Shown: in pieces, positions 25,867 through 34,759 of the stretch
Position numbering within the stretch: position 1 is the first letter of the stretch
How the letters are laid out: every line of letters starts with the position of its first letter
Origin: Akkermansia muciniphila
GTDB lineage: Bacteria; Verrucomicrobiota; Verrucomicrobiia; Verrucomicrobiales; Akkermansiaceae
DNA: 64,000 nt
Direction: 5' to 3'
Assembly: GCF_002884975.1 (NCBI RefSeq)
Contig: NZ_PJKB01000002.1
Coordinates: forward strand, 391,368 to 455,367
Program-made: the position numbers and the translations under genes
The notes under the pieces: generated by a model
Databases searched by the model: none
Seen by the model: the letters and a program-made list of their open reading frames with translations, nothing else
Told to the model about the DNA's origin: nothing

Positions 25867-28295
25867 AAGCGTTCCTTTTCGTCAATGCAGGTTTAATGGC
25901 CCTGGCCGCGTTTGCCGCCGCGCAGGAGAACATCCCGGACGCCGCTCCCGTACCGGACGGCCCGCTGGTCGCCAATCCGGAGCAGGATACCCTGGACATG
26001 GCGGACATGCTGTACAAGCAGGCCCAGGAGCCTGCCATGAAGGGAAATCCGCAGGAACACGGCCGCCTGCTTGATCTGAGCCTGCGCAAGTACCTGGAAT
26101 TTTCCCAGCGCTTCCCCCAGTCCGCCCAGGCCCCCCTGGCGGAGTACCGCGCCGCCATGTGCCTCACGGAACTCGGAAGGAAGGCGGACGCGCATGCCCT
26201 GTTCCGCAGGCTCACCCAGACGGGCACTCCGGCCCTGATCGCCGCTTCCGCCTACCGTCTGGCCACGGCCGCTTCCGCCGCCGGGGAGGCGGAAAAGGCC
26301 ATCCAGTATTACCAGCTCGTGGTCCGCAATGCGGAACAGAATGACTTGAAGGTGGACGCCCAGTACCGTCTGGGGCGCCTTTTTCTTTCCAGCGGGAATC
26401 CGGAAGGCGCCGCCACCATGTTCTGCGCGGTGATGGGCAATCCGCAGGCTGACGGAAAATTCGTGCTGGTGTCCCGGATGGGGTATGCCGCCCTGTGCGC
26501 GGATACGGGCCGGCTGGGCGAAGCCTATTCCGAATACCGCAAGGTGCTGGAAACGCCCGGCGTGGATGACCGGAACCGGGGTATTGCCACCCTCCAGGCC
26601 GCCATGCTGGCTACCAAGCTGAAGAAGACCGCGGAAGCCCAGGTTCTTTATGAACGGCTCTTGAAGGATGAGTCCCTGAAGGAAATGGCCCCGGAGGCCC
26701 GCATGGGGCTGCTCCTGGGATTGTACAACATGGGCAAGTACAAGGAAATCCTTTCCCAGTACGCGCAGCAGAAGGACATGAAGATGCCGACCAAGGAAGG
26801 AGAAGTACGCCTCCTGATGCTGCTGGGCCAGTCAGCCTACAAGCTGAAGGAATACCAGAAGGCGGCGGATTTCTTCCTGGAAGCGGAAAAGACCGTTCCT
26901 TATACGCAGGAAGCCATGCAGGCCTCCTTTTACCGTCTGCTGTGCTATAATGAACTCAAGCAGAAAGACCTTCCGCAGCGTGCGCAGAGTTTTCTGAATC
27001 ATTATGCCAAGGCCTTTCCGACCAGTGAGCTGCATGACCTCGTGCGCCTGATGGCCGCGGAGAATCTGTTTAACAGCAGTCCGGCGGATGCCGCCCGGTT
27101 TTATGCCAGCATTGATTTTGACAAGCTGCCTCCCAAGATGCGTGCGGACATTTTGTACAAGAGCGCATGGGCCATCGCCCAGGCCGGGAACCGGGAAGTG
27201 GCCGCCACGCTGTTGACGGATTTCATCAACAAGTACCCGCAGGACCCCCGCATTTGCGAGGCTCTGACCCTGCGCGGCGACATGTACGCCAAAACCAAGA
27301 AGGAGGCGGAAGCCCTGATGGATTTTGACAGGGTGATCGCACGCTGGCCCAAGGAGGAATCCGCCGCCGCCGCATGGCAGCGGGCGGCCCAGATTTATGC
27401 TGGCCGCCAGGATATGGTGAACATGGCGAAGTACTATGAAGGCCTGATCCAGAACTTCCCGAAGGCCTCCCCCGCCGCCCTGGCGGAAGCCCACTTCCTG
27501 CTGGGCCGTGCGGCGTTTGACCAGGGGGATTTCAAATCCTCCATCAGCCACATGGCGGAGGCCAAGACGCTGGACCCCCAGAAATACGGAGAGCAGGTGA
27601 ACGTGCTTTCCGTGCTTTCCTATCACAAGCTCCAGGACGTGAAAAAATTGAAGGAAGCCCTGGAAACCCTCCAGAAGGAAAACCCCTCAGCCGTAGCCCG
27701 CGTGCCCGACGTCATTCCCGCGTGGCTGGGCCTTCAGGCCTACGGCATGAAGGATTTGGAAACGGCGGACAAGTACATGACCTGGGCCACGCAGAATGAC
27801 CAGCTTCAGAACGTGAAGAAGGTGATCTGGCGCAATCTGGCGAAGGTACGGCTGGCTCTGAAAAAGTATGACCGCGCCCTGGTGGCCTCCAATAATTTCC
27901 TGAAAGATGAGGACCAGCCCTACCGCCGGGCGGACGGCTTGCTGGACAAGGCCTCCATCCTGCTGGGACTGGGCAGGTATGCGGACGCCCGGAAGACGGC
28001 GGAGGAAGCGCTGGCGCTGGGCGTGGAAGGCCCTCTGATGGCCTCCCTGAAAATCATTCTGGGAGACATTTCCTATGCGGAGAAAAAGTTTGATGAAGCG
28101 GCCAAGTATTATGGCGTTACGGCTGAATTGTTCGTCAATGACGCCGAACTGAAGCCCAAGGCCCTGTTCAAGGCGGCGGAAGCGCTGGACAAGGCCGGCC
28201 GCAAGTCGGAGGCTTCCCAGTACCGGGCGCGCCTGCAGAAGGAGTTCCCGGATTGGAAGCAGGATGAAGAATCACTGCCCCCGGACGCCCGCTAG
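25863..28295 (+). CDS. Periplasmic tetratricopeptide-repeat protein
   Basis: An 810-residue protein with a cleavable signal peptide (AFLFVNAGLMALAAFAAAQ) followed almost entirely by TPR-like helical hairpins. Examples are AAEYRAAM-type and AIQYYQLVVRNAEQND, ALMDFDRVIARWPKEESAAAAW, AKYYGVTAELFVNDAELK. Such solenoids act as scaffolds. The position, overlapping exbD and upstream of a peptidoglycan glycosyltransferase, suggests a periplasmic partner of the ExbBD-type motor, comparable in placement to YbgF/CpoB beside Tol-Pal. This role is inferred from context only. Confidence 0.85.
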   Translation: MKAFLFVNAGLMALAAFAAAQENIPDAAPVPDGPLVANPEQDTLDMADMLYKQAQEPAMKGNPQEHGRLLDLSLRKYLEFSQRFPQSAQAPLAEYRAAMCLTELGRKADAHALFRRLTQTGTPALIAASAYRLATAASAAGEAEKAIQYYQLVVRNAEQNDLKVDAQYRLGRLFLSSGNPEGAATMFCAVMGNPQADGKFVLVSRMGYAALCADTGRLGEAYSEYRKVLETPGVDDRNRGIATLQAAMLATKLKKTAEAQVLYERLLKDESLKEMAPEARMGLLLGLYNMGKYKEILSQYAQQKDMKMPTKEGEVRLLMLLGQSAYKLKEYQKAADFFLEAEKTVPYTQEAMQASFYRLLCYNELKQKDLPQRAQSFLNHYAKAFPTSELHDLVRLMAAENLFNSSPADAARFYASIDFDKLPPKMRADILYKSAWAIAQAGNREVAATLLTDFINKYPQDPRICEALTLRGDMYAKTKKEAEALMDFDRVIARWPKEESAAAAWQRAAQIYAGRQDMVNMAKYYEGLIQNFPKASPAALAEAHFLLGRAAFDQGDFKSSISHMAEAKTLDPQKYGEQVNVLSVLSYHKLQDVKKLKEALETLQKENPSAVARVPDVIPAWLGLQAYGMKDLETADKYMTWATQNDQLQNVKKVIWRNLAKVRLALKKYDRALVASNNFLKDEDQPYRRADGLLDKASILLGLGRYADARKTAEEALALGVEGPLMASLKIILGDISYAEKKFDEAAKYYGVTAELFVNDAELKPKALFKAAEALDKAGRKSEASQYRARLQKEFPDWKQDEESLPPDAR

Positions 28296-28318
28296 GCGTC
28301 CTGATCATTGGAACCGGA

Positions 28319-30109
28319 ATGGAGAACAGGCGCAAAAGATGGTATGATCTGTTCGGATTGCTTCCCCGCAATCTGGGCCGCATGCTGCTGTGGCTGGGGC
28401 TCATTCCCATTGCCTTCATCATTGTCCTGCTCGTGTACGCCTGGAGGGCGGACCAGTATGAACTGGACGAAGTGCTGGCCCCGCTGGAAAACTGCGCCGC
28501 GTATGACCGCAACGGCCAGTGGATAGGCACCCTGACGGACCATGACCGGGTGTACGTGGCCCGCAATGAACTGCCGGACAATCTGGTGAACGCCTTCATT
28601 GCGCGTGAGGACGAAGCCTTTTTTGATCACGGCGGCATCGTGTATTCCTCCATTATCCGCTCCATCTGCCGGAACCTCACCACGCTGTCTTATGCCCAGG
28701 GGGCGTCCACCATCACGATGCAGTTGGCGAGGAACTGCTATGAACTGGGGGGAAAGACCCTGGACCGCAAAGTTCTGGAAATGGCCGTGGCGCGCCGCAT
28801 TGAGGGAAAGTACTCCAAGGATGAAATTCTAACGGCTTACCTGAACCGCATCTACTTCGGCCAGCAATGCTACGGCATTGCCCAGGCGGCGGACCTGTAC
28901 TTCGGCAAAAAAGTGGCGGATCTCACGCTGGAGGAATGCGCCACGCTGGCCGGCCTGGTGCGCGGGCCGTCCATCTACAACCCCGTTTACAGTCCGGAGG
29001 CGGCCGTCAAGGTGCGCAACGCCACGCTGGAAAGGATGCTGGAATGCAATTTCATCACCCAGGAGCAATTATGGCAGGCATCCCGTGAGCCGATGACGGT
29101 AGCGGGAGAGAAGGAGGCCCGGCCCGGCTCGTACCCCATCCTGGTCATTTCCCGTGAACTGGGGGACATGGACTGCTGCGACGAGCAGGAGGGGACCTCC
29201 AGCATTTTTGTGATGACCACGCTGGATCTGGAATTTCAGCGCATGGTGGAGGAAATAAGCGAGCCCCAGCTGACCGCGCTGGAACATTCCCCCGTGTGGT
29301 CAGGACTGCCCAGGAGGGTGGATAACCAGCTGAAGAATTGCGTGCAGGCGGCCGTGCTGTGCGTGGACTCCCGCAAGGGGGACCTGCTGGCCGTGACGGG
29401 CGGACGCTCCGCCCTGGACGGCGTGGACCGGTGGCAGACCATGGTGATGCCCGGAGACCTCTTTACCCCCATTGTCAACGTATGCGCCGTGGACCAGCGC
29501 AGAACCGTCATCCGCAGCAGTCCGGAAGTCACCGGGCGCGGGGTAGGGTTCAATACGGTGATAGAAACGGCGCAGAAAGCCGGCTACAAGGGAGACCTCC
29601 CCCGTTCCCCTGAGCTGTATGCCGGGAGGTTCCGGGCTCCTCTGGCGCAAGCCGTCAATGCGCTGTATTTGATCGGCAACGACGGGCGCAACGTGCAGAT
29701 ATCCTCCGTCCGGCAGGTAGGCACCACCAAGAAGAACCTGGTCATGGTGAATGCGCCCTCTCCGGAGGAAAGCCGCCGTGAAATCCTGCCGCGTGAATCC
29801 GCCCATCTGGTGGCCGCGCTGCCCCCCTTCCGTTATGACGAGCGCTCCAGGAAGACGTTCGTCAATGTCAGGCTGCCGGAGAACACGGGGAATTTCTCCG
29901 CCGTCATGGGGCGTTATTTCACGGTGTTCGTCTGGGTGGGCTTTGACTCCCCGGAGGAGGCCGTTTATAAAAAGAAGGGGGTGGCGGCTGCTCTGGCAAA
30001 AACCTCCGCCGCGCTGGCCGGGGAAGTGTATGACCGGGCGGAGGAAAGCCGGAGGAAAGCAGCCCGGGAACGGAAGGAAAAGGAAGCCCCCGCAGAACAG
30101 GATTCCTGA
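28319..30109 (+). CDS. GT51 peptidoglycan glycosyltransferase with degenerate transpeptidase module
   Basis: A 596-residue PBP1-like protein. A cytoplasmic Arg/Lys-rich start, one membrane helix (about 22-43) and an intact GT51 domain are present: AREDEAFFDHGGI with catalytic Glu97, GASTITMQLARNCYE, and KYSKDEILTAYLNRIYFGQQCYG. The C-terminal half (about 300-570) has the layout of a class A PBP transpeptidase, but its motifs are gone. The SxxK position reads PGDLFTP (Asp380, Thr383) and KTGT reads NTGN. It should polymerise lipid II but not cross-link. It lies 23 nt after the TPR gene in the exbBD operon. The C-terminal tail is Lys/Glu-rich. Confidence 0.88.
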   Translation: MENRRKRWYDLFGLLPRNLGRMLLWLGLIPIAFIIVLLVYAWRADQYELDEVLAPLENCAAYDRNGQWIGTLTDHDRVYVARNELPDNLVNAFIAREDEAFFDHGGIVYSSIIRSICRNLTTLSYAQGASTITMQLARNCYELGGKTLDRKVLEMAVARRIEGKYSKDEILTAYLNRIYFGQQCYGIAQAADLYFGKKVADLTLEECATLAGLVRGPSIYNPVYSPEAAVKVRNATLERMLECNFITQEQLWQASREPMTVAGEKEARPGSYPILVISRELGDMDCCDEQEGTSSIFVMTTLDLEFQRMVEEISEPQLTALEHSPVWSGLPRRVDNQLKNCVQAAVLCVDSRKGDLLAVTGGRSALDGVDRWQTMVMPGDLFTPIVNVCAVDQRRTVIRSSPEVTGRGVGFNTVIETAQKAGYKGDLPRSPELYAGRFRAPLAQAVNALYLIGNDGRNVQISSVRQVGTTKKNLVMVNAPSPEESRREILPRESAHLVAALPPFRYDERSRKTFVNVRLPENTGNFSAVMGRYFTVFVWVGFDSPEEAVYKKKGVAAALAKTSAALAGEVYDRAEESRRKAARERKEKEAPAEQDS

Positions 30110-30140
30110 CGAAAGCAAATTTTCTACAATAGACCATATC

Positions 30141-30905
30141 ATGAACCACTCACCTGAAATGACCACGGCCATTCTGGCCGCCAAATCCGCCGGAGCCTTC
30201 CTGAAAAAGCATTTTTATGACAGCAAGAAAGTGGATGAAGCCAGCCAGAACGATATTAAGCTGGAGCTGGACAAGCTTTCCCAGAAATTGATTACGGAGG
30301 AAATTCTCTCCGTGTTCCCCACCCATGCCGTTCTGGGCGAGGAAGGGTATACCGGAGACCGCAACAGTGAATATGAATGGATTGTGGACCCCATTGACGG
30401 GACGGTGAATTACTTTTACACCATTCCCTGGTTTTGCGTCTCCATCGCCCTGCGCCGCCGCGGGGAAGTGGTGCTTGGCGTGATTTACGATCCCATGATG
30501 GACGAATGCTGGCATGTGGAAAAGGGAGGAATTCCGTACATGAATGACCAGCCCATGCATTGCAGCCGCCGGGAGCGCATGGCGGAGGCCGTGGTGTTCG
30601 TGGGCCACGGCAAGACGGACGGCTCCAAGGAAAAGGGGATTGAACGCTTCGCCAAAATCGCCTGGCAGGTGCGCAAGGTGCGCAACAACGGCTCCGCTGC
30701 GCTGGCCCTGGCCTACATCGCCTGCGGCAGGTTTGACGCCTATGTGGAGAGCGTCATTTCCATCTGGGACATCGCCGCCGGCGTTCTGCTGGTGGAGGCC
30801 GCCGGAGGGAAGGTGATTCTGGAACCCAAGGAGGATAACCCGGAACAGTTTGCCATTATCGCCTGGAATGGCCGCATCCCGATTGAGAAGGCGCTGGACG
30901 AATAA
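30141..30905 (+). CDS. Inositol monophosphatase family protein
   Basis: A 254-residue Mg-dependent phosphatase of the FIG/IMPase superfamily. Metal and catalytic motifs are VLGEEGYTG (GEE), WIVDPIDGTVNYFY (DPIDGT) and SIWDIAAGVLLVEAAGG (WDxAAG), all intact. Substrates in this family include inositol-1-phosphate, PAP and fructose-1,6-bisphosphate. Sequence alone does not separate them, though the overall length and GTVNYFYTIPWF resemble SuhB-type enzymes. ATG 30141 is chosen because homology starts there; the frame is open upstream by chance. Fifth gene of the exbB operon. Confidence 0.9.
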   Translation: MNHSPEMTTAILAAKSAGAFLKKHFYDSKKVDEASQNDIKLELDKLSQKLITEEILSVFPTHAVLGEEGYTGDRNSEYEWIVDPIDGTVNYFYTIPWFCVSIALRRRGEVVLGVIYDPMMDECWHVEKGGIPYMNDQPMHCSRRERMAEAVVFVGHGKTDGSKEKGIERFAKIAWQVRKVRNNGSAALALAYIACGRFDAYVESVISIWDIAAGVLLVEAAGGKVILEPKEDNPEQFAIIAWNGRIPIEKALDE

Positions 30906-30925
30906 CCTGAACACCCTGCCGCAGT

Positions 30926-31435
30926 ATGAAAGACATGATTGCCCTTACCGGGCTGGGATATGATATCCACCGTTTTGCGGAAGCCCCGCGGCCCCTCATG
31001 CTGGGGGGCGTGCACATTCCTTCCGCCCGCGGGCTGGACGGCCATTCCGATGCGGACGTCCTGTGCCATGCCATTGCGGATGCACTGCTCGGTGCGGCCG
31101 GATTACCGGACATCGGCTACTGGTTTCCGCCGGGAGACCCCTCCTGCAAGGATATTTCTTCCCTGGAGATCGTGGCGAAGGCCGTTTCCCTGATCCGGGA
31201 ACGCGGCGGCCGCGTGGTGAATGTGGACTCTTCCCTGATTGCGGAAGCCCCGCGCATCTCCCCCTATCTGGAACAGATGAAGGGAGCCCTGGGAAGCGCG
31301 CTGGGCATCTCCCCGGCGCGCGTGGGAGTGAAAGCCACCACCAATGAACAGCTCGGCGCCCTGGGGCGCCGGGAAGGCATCGCCGCCTTTGCCGTGGCGG
31401 CTATTTTGATGCCGGAAGATTTACCCACGCCATAA
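30926..31435 (+). CDS. ispF: 2-C-methyl-D-erythritol 2,4-cyclodiphosphate synthase
   Basis: A 169-residue MEP-pathway enzyme that cyclises CDP-ME-2-phosphate on the way to IPP/DMAPP. Zinc ligands are seen in GLGYDIHRF (Asp, His) and LDGHSDADVLCHAIADALLGA. SSLIAEAPRISPY and VKATTNEQLGALGRREGIAAFAV complete the signature. The trimeric enzyme is usually about 160 residues. It starts 20 nt after the inositol monophosphatase gene and is the last gene of the operon. Confidence 0.96.
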   Translation: MKDMIALTGLGYDIHRFAEAPRPLMLGGVHIPSARGLDGHSDADVLCHAIADALLGAAGLPDIGYWFPPGDPSCKDISSLEIVAKAVSLIRERGGRVVNVDSSLIAEAPRISPYLEQMKGALGSALGISPARVGVKATTNEQLGALGRREGIAAFAVAAILMPEDLPTP

Positions 31436-31529
31436 GGCATCACTGCCGTATTTTTTTGGAACCCTTTAAGCAGAAGGGAAGCATGGCTTTTTGTACCATG
31501 GGCTGGGGATCAATCTGTAGAGCTGCATA

Positions 31530-31872
31530 CGGATTATGAATCCGGGGTCAACCCACAAATTTGATTGAAAATCCTTTAATGCAAATTCACCACGGCATTT
31601 CCGGATGCCATGCACATTGAAATGATGCTTCCCGGCTTTCGCATATGCCGGTATGGGAGCGTAATAACGGTTTCTTTCCATAAGGGCCGGGAGGCACTTG
31701 TTCCCAGCGGGGCAACTATCAAAAGATACGGTGGAAGGTCAATATGGCGCGGTTTGAAGGGAAATATTCAGCAGGGCACGGAGGCGTCCCGGTTTTCGTT
31801 CCTGAAATCTTTTCTGAAGCGGCGCGGAAGAGTATTTCTCCCTTTCTCCTCCTGCAACGGATTCATAATCCG
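31530..31872. repeat. Inverted pair of CGGAT-N5-ATCCG sites, 343-bp segment
   Basis: CGGATTATGAATCCG (31530-31544) and CGGATTCATAATCCG (31858-31872) are exact reverse complements over 15 bp. Each is also a near-palindrome: 5-bp half-sites around a 5-nt spacer (TATGA / TCATA). The same site architecture occurs at 47058/47225 and 55372, again in inverted pairs. Confidence 0.7.
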
Positions 31873-31950
31873 CTAAGGTGGTTTCAGTGGGTGTTTTGGC
31901 ATTTTTTGCCGGGCCGCTCCAATTAGCTACACAAAAGATATATGACGAGA

Positions 31951-31988
31951 AAAACCGGGCTTCTCCGAGTGGGGAAGTCCGGTTTTTT
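31951..31988 (+). terminator. Strong Rho-independent terminator without an assigned gene
   Basis: AAAACCGGGCTTCTCC/GGGGAAGTCCGGTTTT, a 16-bp stem with two wobbles and a GAGT loop, then T-run. It is 515 nt past ispF and 78 nt past the right inverted site. It could end a short RNA or act as a back-up terminator for yidC in the other direction. Confidence 0.75.
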
Positions 31989-32075
31989 CATCAGGCGCGG
32001 CGACGGGCGCAGGCGTTTCTTTTTTCCGGCGGCAGCTTTGGCGCAGTGCGGTTCCCATCATCTCCCCCCTATAAA

Positions 32076-32103
32076 AAATGCGGCCGCGTGAACGGCCGCA
32101 TTT
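32076..32103 (-). terminator. Rho-independent terminator of yidC
   Basis: AAATGCGGCCG/CGGCCGCATTT, an 11-bp perfect stem with a CGTGAA loop, 30 nt past the yidC stop. The plus-strand A-tract (ATAAAAAA) becomes the U-tract on the minus strand. Confidence 0.88.
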
Positions 32104-32132
32104 GCGGGAAAAAGAGAGCTGAATGCGCGCCT

Positions 32133-34031
32133 TTATTTCTTTTTAGGAGTAATGTTGCGCATGTTGTGGCCCTTGCCCTTGCGCTGCTGTTCCTCCAGGG
32201 CCACGCGCTGCTGGTCCATCATCCGCTGGAAGAAGCCGGGCTTCTTCTTTTTGGCGGCGGTGAGCACGGGCATGGGAAGGCGGCGGATCAGGGCCGTCTG
32301 GCCGATGGATATAAGGTTCTGCGTGGTCCAGTACAGGGCCAGGGCGGAAGCGAAGTTATAACAGAACAGGAAGAACATGACGGGCATCAGGTTCATGATG
32401 ATGCGCTGGGAGCGTTCTCCCGCCTGCGGAGTCATCCGCATCTGGATGATCATGGTCACCGCCATGATGAGGGGCAGGATGTTGATCGGAATGCCGAACA
32501 GGTGGCCTACGGTGTCAGGCAGGGACAGGTCCGTCATCCACAGGCAGAAGGGCTGGCCCCTCAGTTCCGCGGAGTACTGGAGGACGCGGTAGAAGGCGAA
32601 GAAGATGGGTATCTGGATGAGCATGGGCACGCAGCCGCTGGCCGGGTTGATGCCGTACTTCTGGTACAGCTTCATCATTTCCATGTTCACCTTCTGGGGT
32701 TCGTCCGGATATTTTTCCTTGAGCTTGGCCATTTCCGGCTGAACCAGGGACATGCGCTTCATGGCCATGTAGGACTTCTTGTGCAGCGGCCAGATGAGGG
32801 CGCGGACGACGATGGTCATGCAGATGATGGCCACGCCCCAGTTGCCGAACCATCCGTGGAAGAGGTTGAGCAGCCAGTTCATGGGCACGCTCAGGAAGAC
32901 GAGCCAGCCGTATGCCATGATGTCGCTGATGGCGGGGTAGGTGAGGTTCAGGTCGCGCAGGTAGGCGTTGAACTTGGGGCCCGTGTAAATGTCGTACGTG
33001 AGCGTCTTGATCTCGTTGGGCGCCATCGTCAGGTTGGGAATGCCCATGGCTACGGTGACGCCGGGCACCAGCGTGTTGTTTTCATGAGCCAGCGGGAATT
33101 CCTGGCGGGTGGCGTACACGGTGGAGCCGTTGGACTTGTCCTGGGGAAGAAGGATGGTGGCGTAATACTGGCTCATCACGCCGGCATAGGTCAGGTCCTG
33201 AAGGGGGCCTTCCAGAACGCGGGCCTTCGCGGTGCTGAAAATGCCGCCCGTGAAGTAGGAGGGCACTTCCTGCTCCAGGGAGCCGTCCGCATGGTAAAAG
33301 AAGTGGGTGTAGGTGTCCTTGGGTTCGCTTTTGGCGATGGGGTAGGCGCTGCCGCCGAAGATGCCCATGTAGCGCAGGTCCTGGACATTGGAGGATTTGT
33401 TGAGCAGGGAGACGGTCAGGCGGATAAGGTACTTGCTGCCGGGCAGTACGTTTCCTTCCAGATTTTTGACGGGGTGCAGGGTATAGGTCTTGGAGATGAA
33501 AAGCTGCCGTGCGGCGTCATAGCCTTCCAGAGTAACGGAGTCTGCCGTGCGCTTGACTTCCCGGTATACCGTGTTGTCATAGGAGGGGTCCTGCGTGGCG
33601 TCCATGTTGAAGACGAGTTCGCCTATTCCCCTCTGCTGGGCTTCGTTGATCGTGATGTTGTGGTCCGCGACCTTCTGGGAGTCCACAATGTCGTTGTGGA
33701 GGGTGACGGCGCCGATGGAGCCGCCTATGCGGTTGAAGGTGTATGTGATGAATGGCTCCTGCTTGCCGTCCGTTTCCTGCGTTGCCGTCAGCGTGATCGG
33801 ATTGCTTTTGTCTTCTTCCAGAGCCTTGGTAACGGAAGTCTGTTCCGGCGTGGCGGGTGCTGCGGGCGTTTCAGCGCCGGGCGCCGGAACTACGGCGGGA
33901 GCGGCAGCTGTTTGCTGGGCGGGGACGGGGGCTGCCGGGACGGGCTCTTCCTTTTTATTGTTGCCCATGTAAATGTTCAGGCCCAGAAGGGCGGCGCAAA
34001 CGCCTATGATGATCCATGCTGTGCGATCCAT
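32133..34031 (-). CDS. yidC: Membrane protein insertase YidC
   Basis: A 632-residue Oxa1/YidC insertase that inserts and folds inner-membrane proteins with or without SecYEG. N-terminal helix TAWIIIGVCAALLGLNIYMG, a Pro/Ala-rich linker, a large periplasmic beta domain (about 90-380), then the conserved core. Core landmarks are GWFGNWGVAIICMTIVVRALI, YMAMKRMSLVQPEMAKLKEKY and GCVPMLIQIPIFFAFYRVL. The tail is Lys/Arg-rich (KKKKPGFFQRMM, ending TPKKK), as expected for ribosome contact. Last gene of rpmH-rnpA-yidD-yidC. Confidence 0.96.
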   Translation of the reverse strand: MDRTAWIIIGVCAALLGLNIYMGNNKKEEPVPAAPVPAQQTAAAPAVVPAPGAETPAAPATPEQTSVTKALEEDKSNPITLTATQETDGKQEPFITYTFNRIGGSIGAVTLHNDIVDSQKVADHNITINEAQQRGIGELVFNMDATQDPSYDNTVYREVKRTADSVTLEGYDAARQLFISKTYTLHPVKNLEGNVLPGSKYLIRLTVSLLNKSSNVQDLRYMGIFGGSAYPIAKSEPKDTYTHFFYHADGSLEQEVPSYFTGGIFSTAKARVLEGPLQDLTYAGVMSQYYATILLPQDKSNGSTVYATRQEFPLAHENNTLVPGVTVAMGIPNLTMAPNEIKTLTYDIYTGPKFNAYLRDLNLTYPAISDIMAYGWLVFLSVPMNWLLNLFHGWFGNWGVAIICMTIVVRALIWPLHKKSYMAMKRMSLVQPEMAKLKEKYPDEPQKVNMEMMKLYQKYGINPASGCVPMLIQIPIFFAFYRVLQYSAELRGQPFCLWMTDLSLPDTVGHLFGIPINILPLIMAVTMIIQMRMTPQAGERSQRIIMNLMPVMFFLFCYNFASALALYWTTQNLISIGQTALIRRLPMPVLTAAKKKKPGFFQRMMDQQRVALEEQQRKGKGHNMRNITPKKK

Positions 34032-34078
34032 AATGTGATATAGCTTGATTGAAGTTGGTAGGGGGAGAGAAAGGTAAT

Positions 34079-34327
34079 TTAACGCGGCGTGCGGGCCGGA
34101 GGGACGGGATCATACCCTGAACCGCCCCACGGGTTGCATCTTAAAATGCGCCATGTTCCAAGAAGAAGGCCGCGCCATGCCCCGTGGAGCCGGACGGCCT
34201 GAATAAAGTATTGGGAGCAGGTGGGAGTATAGCGGCAGCCGCTGCCGGGGCCCCCCAGTGCATGCAGGGGAGCGCTGATGAAGGTTTGATAGCCCTGTAC
34301 CAGGGCAATGAGCAGCCATTTCATCAT
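34079..34327 (-). CDS. yidD: Membrane protein insertion efficiency factor YidD
   Basis: About 82 residues of the YidD family. [20 protein letters not shown] forms the amphipathic N-terminal helix. The Cys-containing signature [18 protein letters not shown] is followed by [17 protein letters not shown], both diagnostic. The start ATG 34327 overlaps the rnpA stop (ATGATGA), so a longer frame to 34441 is not needed. It helps YidC-dependent insertion and sits between rnpA and yidC. Confidence 0.93.
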   Translation of the reverse strand: MMKWLLIALVQGYQTFISAPLHALGGPGSGCRYTPTCSQYFIQAVRLHGAWRGLLLGTWRILRCNPWGGSGYDPVPPARTPR

Positions 34328-34695
34328 GCGTTGTCTTTTTCCCGGGAAAGAAGTTGCAGCTTGAGTTTGCGGGCGGCTTTTTGCCAGTCCCGCTCCAGGT
34401 CGGCATAGCTGGCTTCCACGGCCCGCCAGCGGAGGACGCACACCAGGTGCACGCCGTTTTCAAAGGGGGCGCCGTGCTCCCTCAGGATTTCCCGCACGCG
34501 CCGCCGCAGTTTGTTGCGGACGACGGCGCAGCCGATTTTCTTGGTGCAGATGATGCCGAATTTGGAGGGGGCCTCCGGATGTTCCAGCGGGGCTGCACTT
34601 AAAACAATAAGCCGACCTGCTACGGATGGTCCCTCGTTGCGTACCCGGGCAAATTGAAATGCCCTGGTCATGCTTTGTTGACGAGTAAGACGCAT
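34324..34695 (-). CDS. rnpA: Ribonuclease P protein component
   Basis: A 123-residue protein subunit of RNase P, which matures tRNA 5' ends. The RNR motif is intact in [19 protein letters not shown]. The N-terminal strand [16 protein letters not shown] and [16 protein letters not shown] match the family. The frame is open 64 codons further upstream, but [18 protein letters not shown] fits a normal RnpA start. Between rpmH and yidD. Confidence 0.93.
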   Translation of the reverse strand: MRLTRQQSMTRAFQFARVRNEGPSVAGRLIVLSAAPLEHPEAPSKFGIICTKKIGCAVVRNKLRRRVREILREHGAPFENGVHLVCVLRWRAVEASYADLERDWQKAARKLKLQLLSREKDNA

Positions 34696-34759
34696 CTCCC
34701 GCGGGTCGGCCCGTGAAAAGAAGTTCCAAGGAGGCGTTAACCGAGTCCTGGCGGCTGAA

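Larger units (their letters stand above)
31436..32075. other. 640-nt non-coding region with paired sites and an orphan terminator
   Basis: No protein family is recognised. Short open frames at 31466-31681 (minus) and 31610-31876 (plus) look accidental. The region holds a weak hairpin after ispF (GGCATCACTGCC then T-run), the inverted site pair at 31530 and 31858, and a strong terminator at 31951-31988. Its base use is less GC-biased than the flanking genes. Confidence 0.6.

Noticed and set aside
31610..31876. 88-codon plus-strand open frame between ispF and yidC
   Set aside because: No ribosome site, no recognisable domain, and it spans the inverted-site segment; kept only as part of the non-coding region.
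31878..34043. 721-codon plus-strand open frame
   Set aside because: Antisense of yidC and its downstream region; no family resemblance, and the yidC frame is certain.
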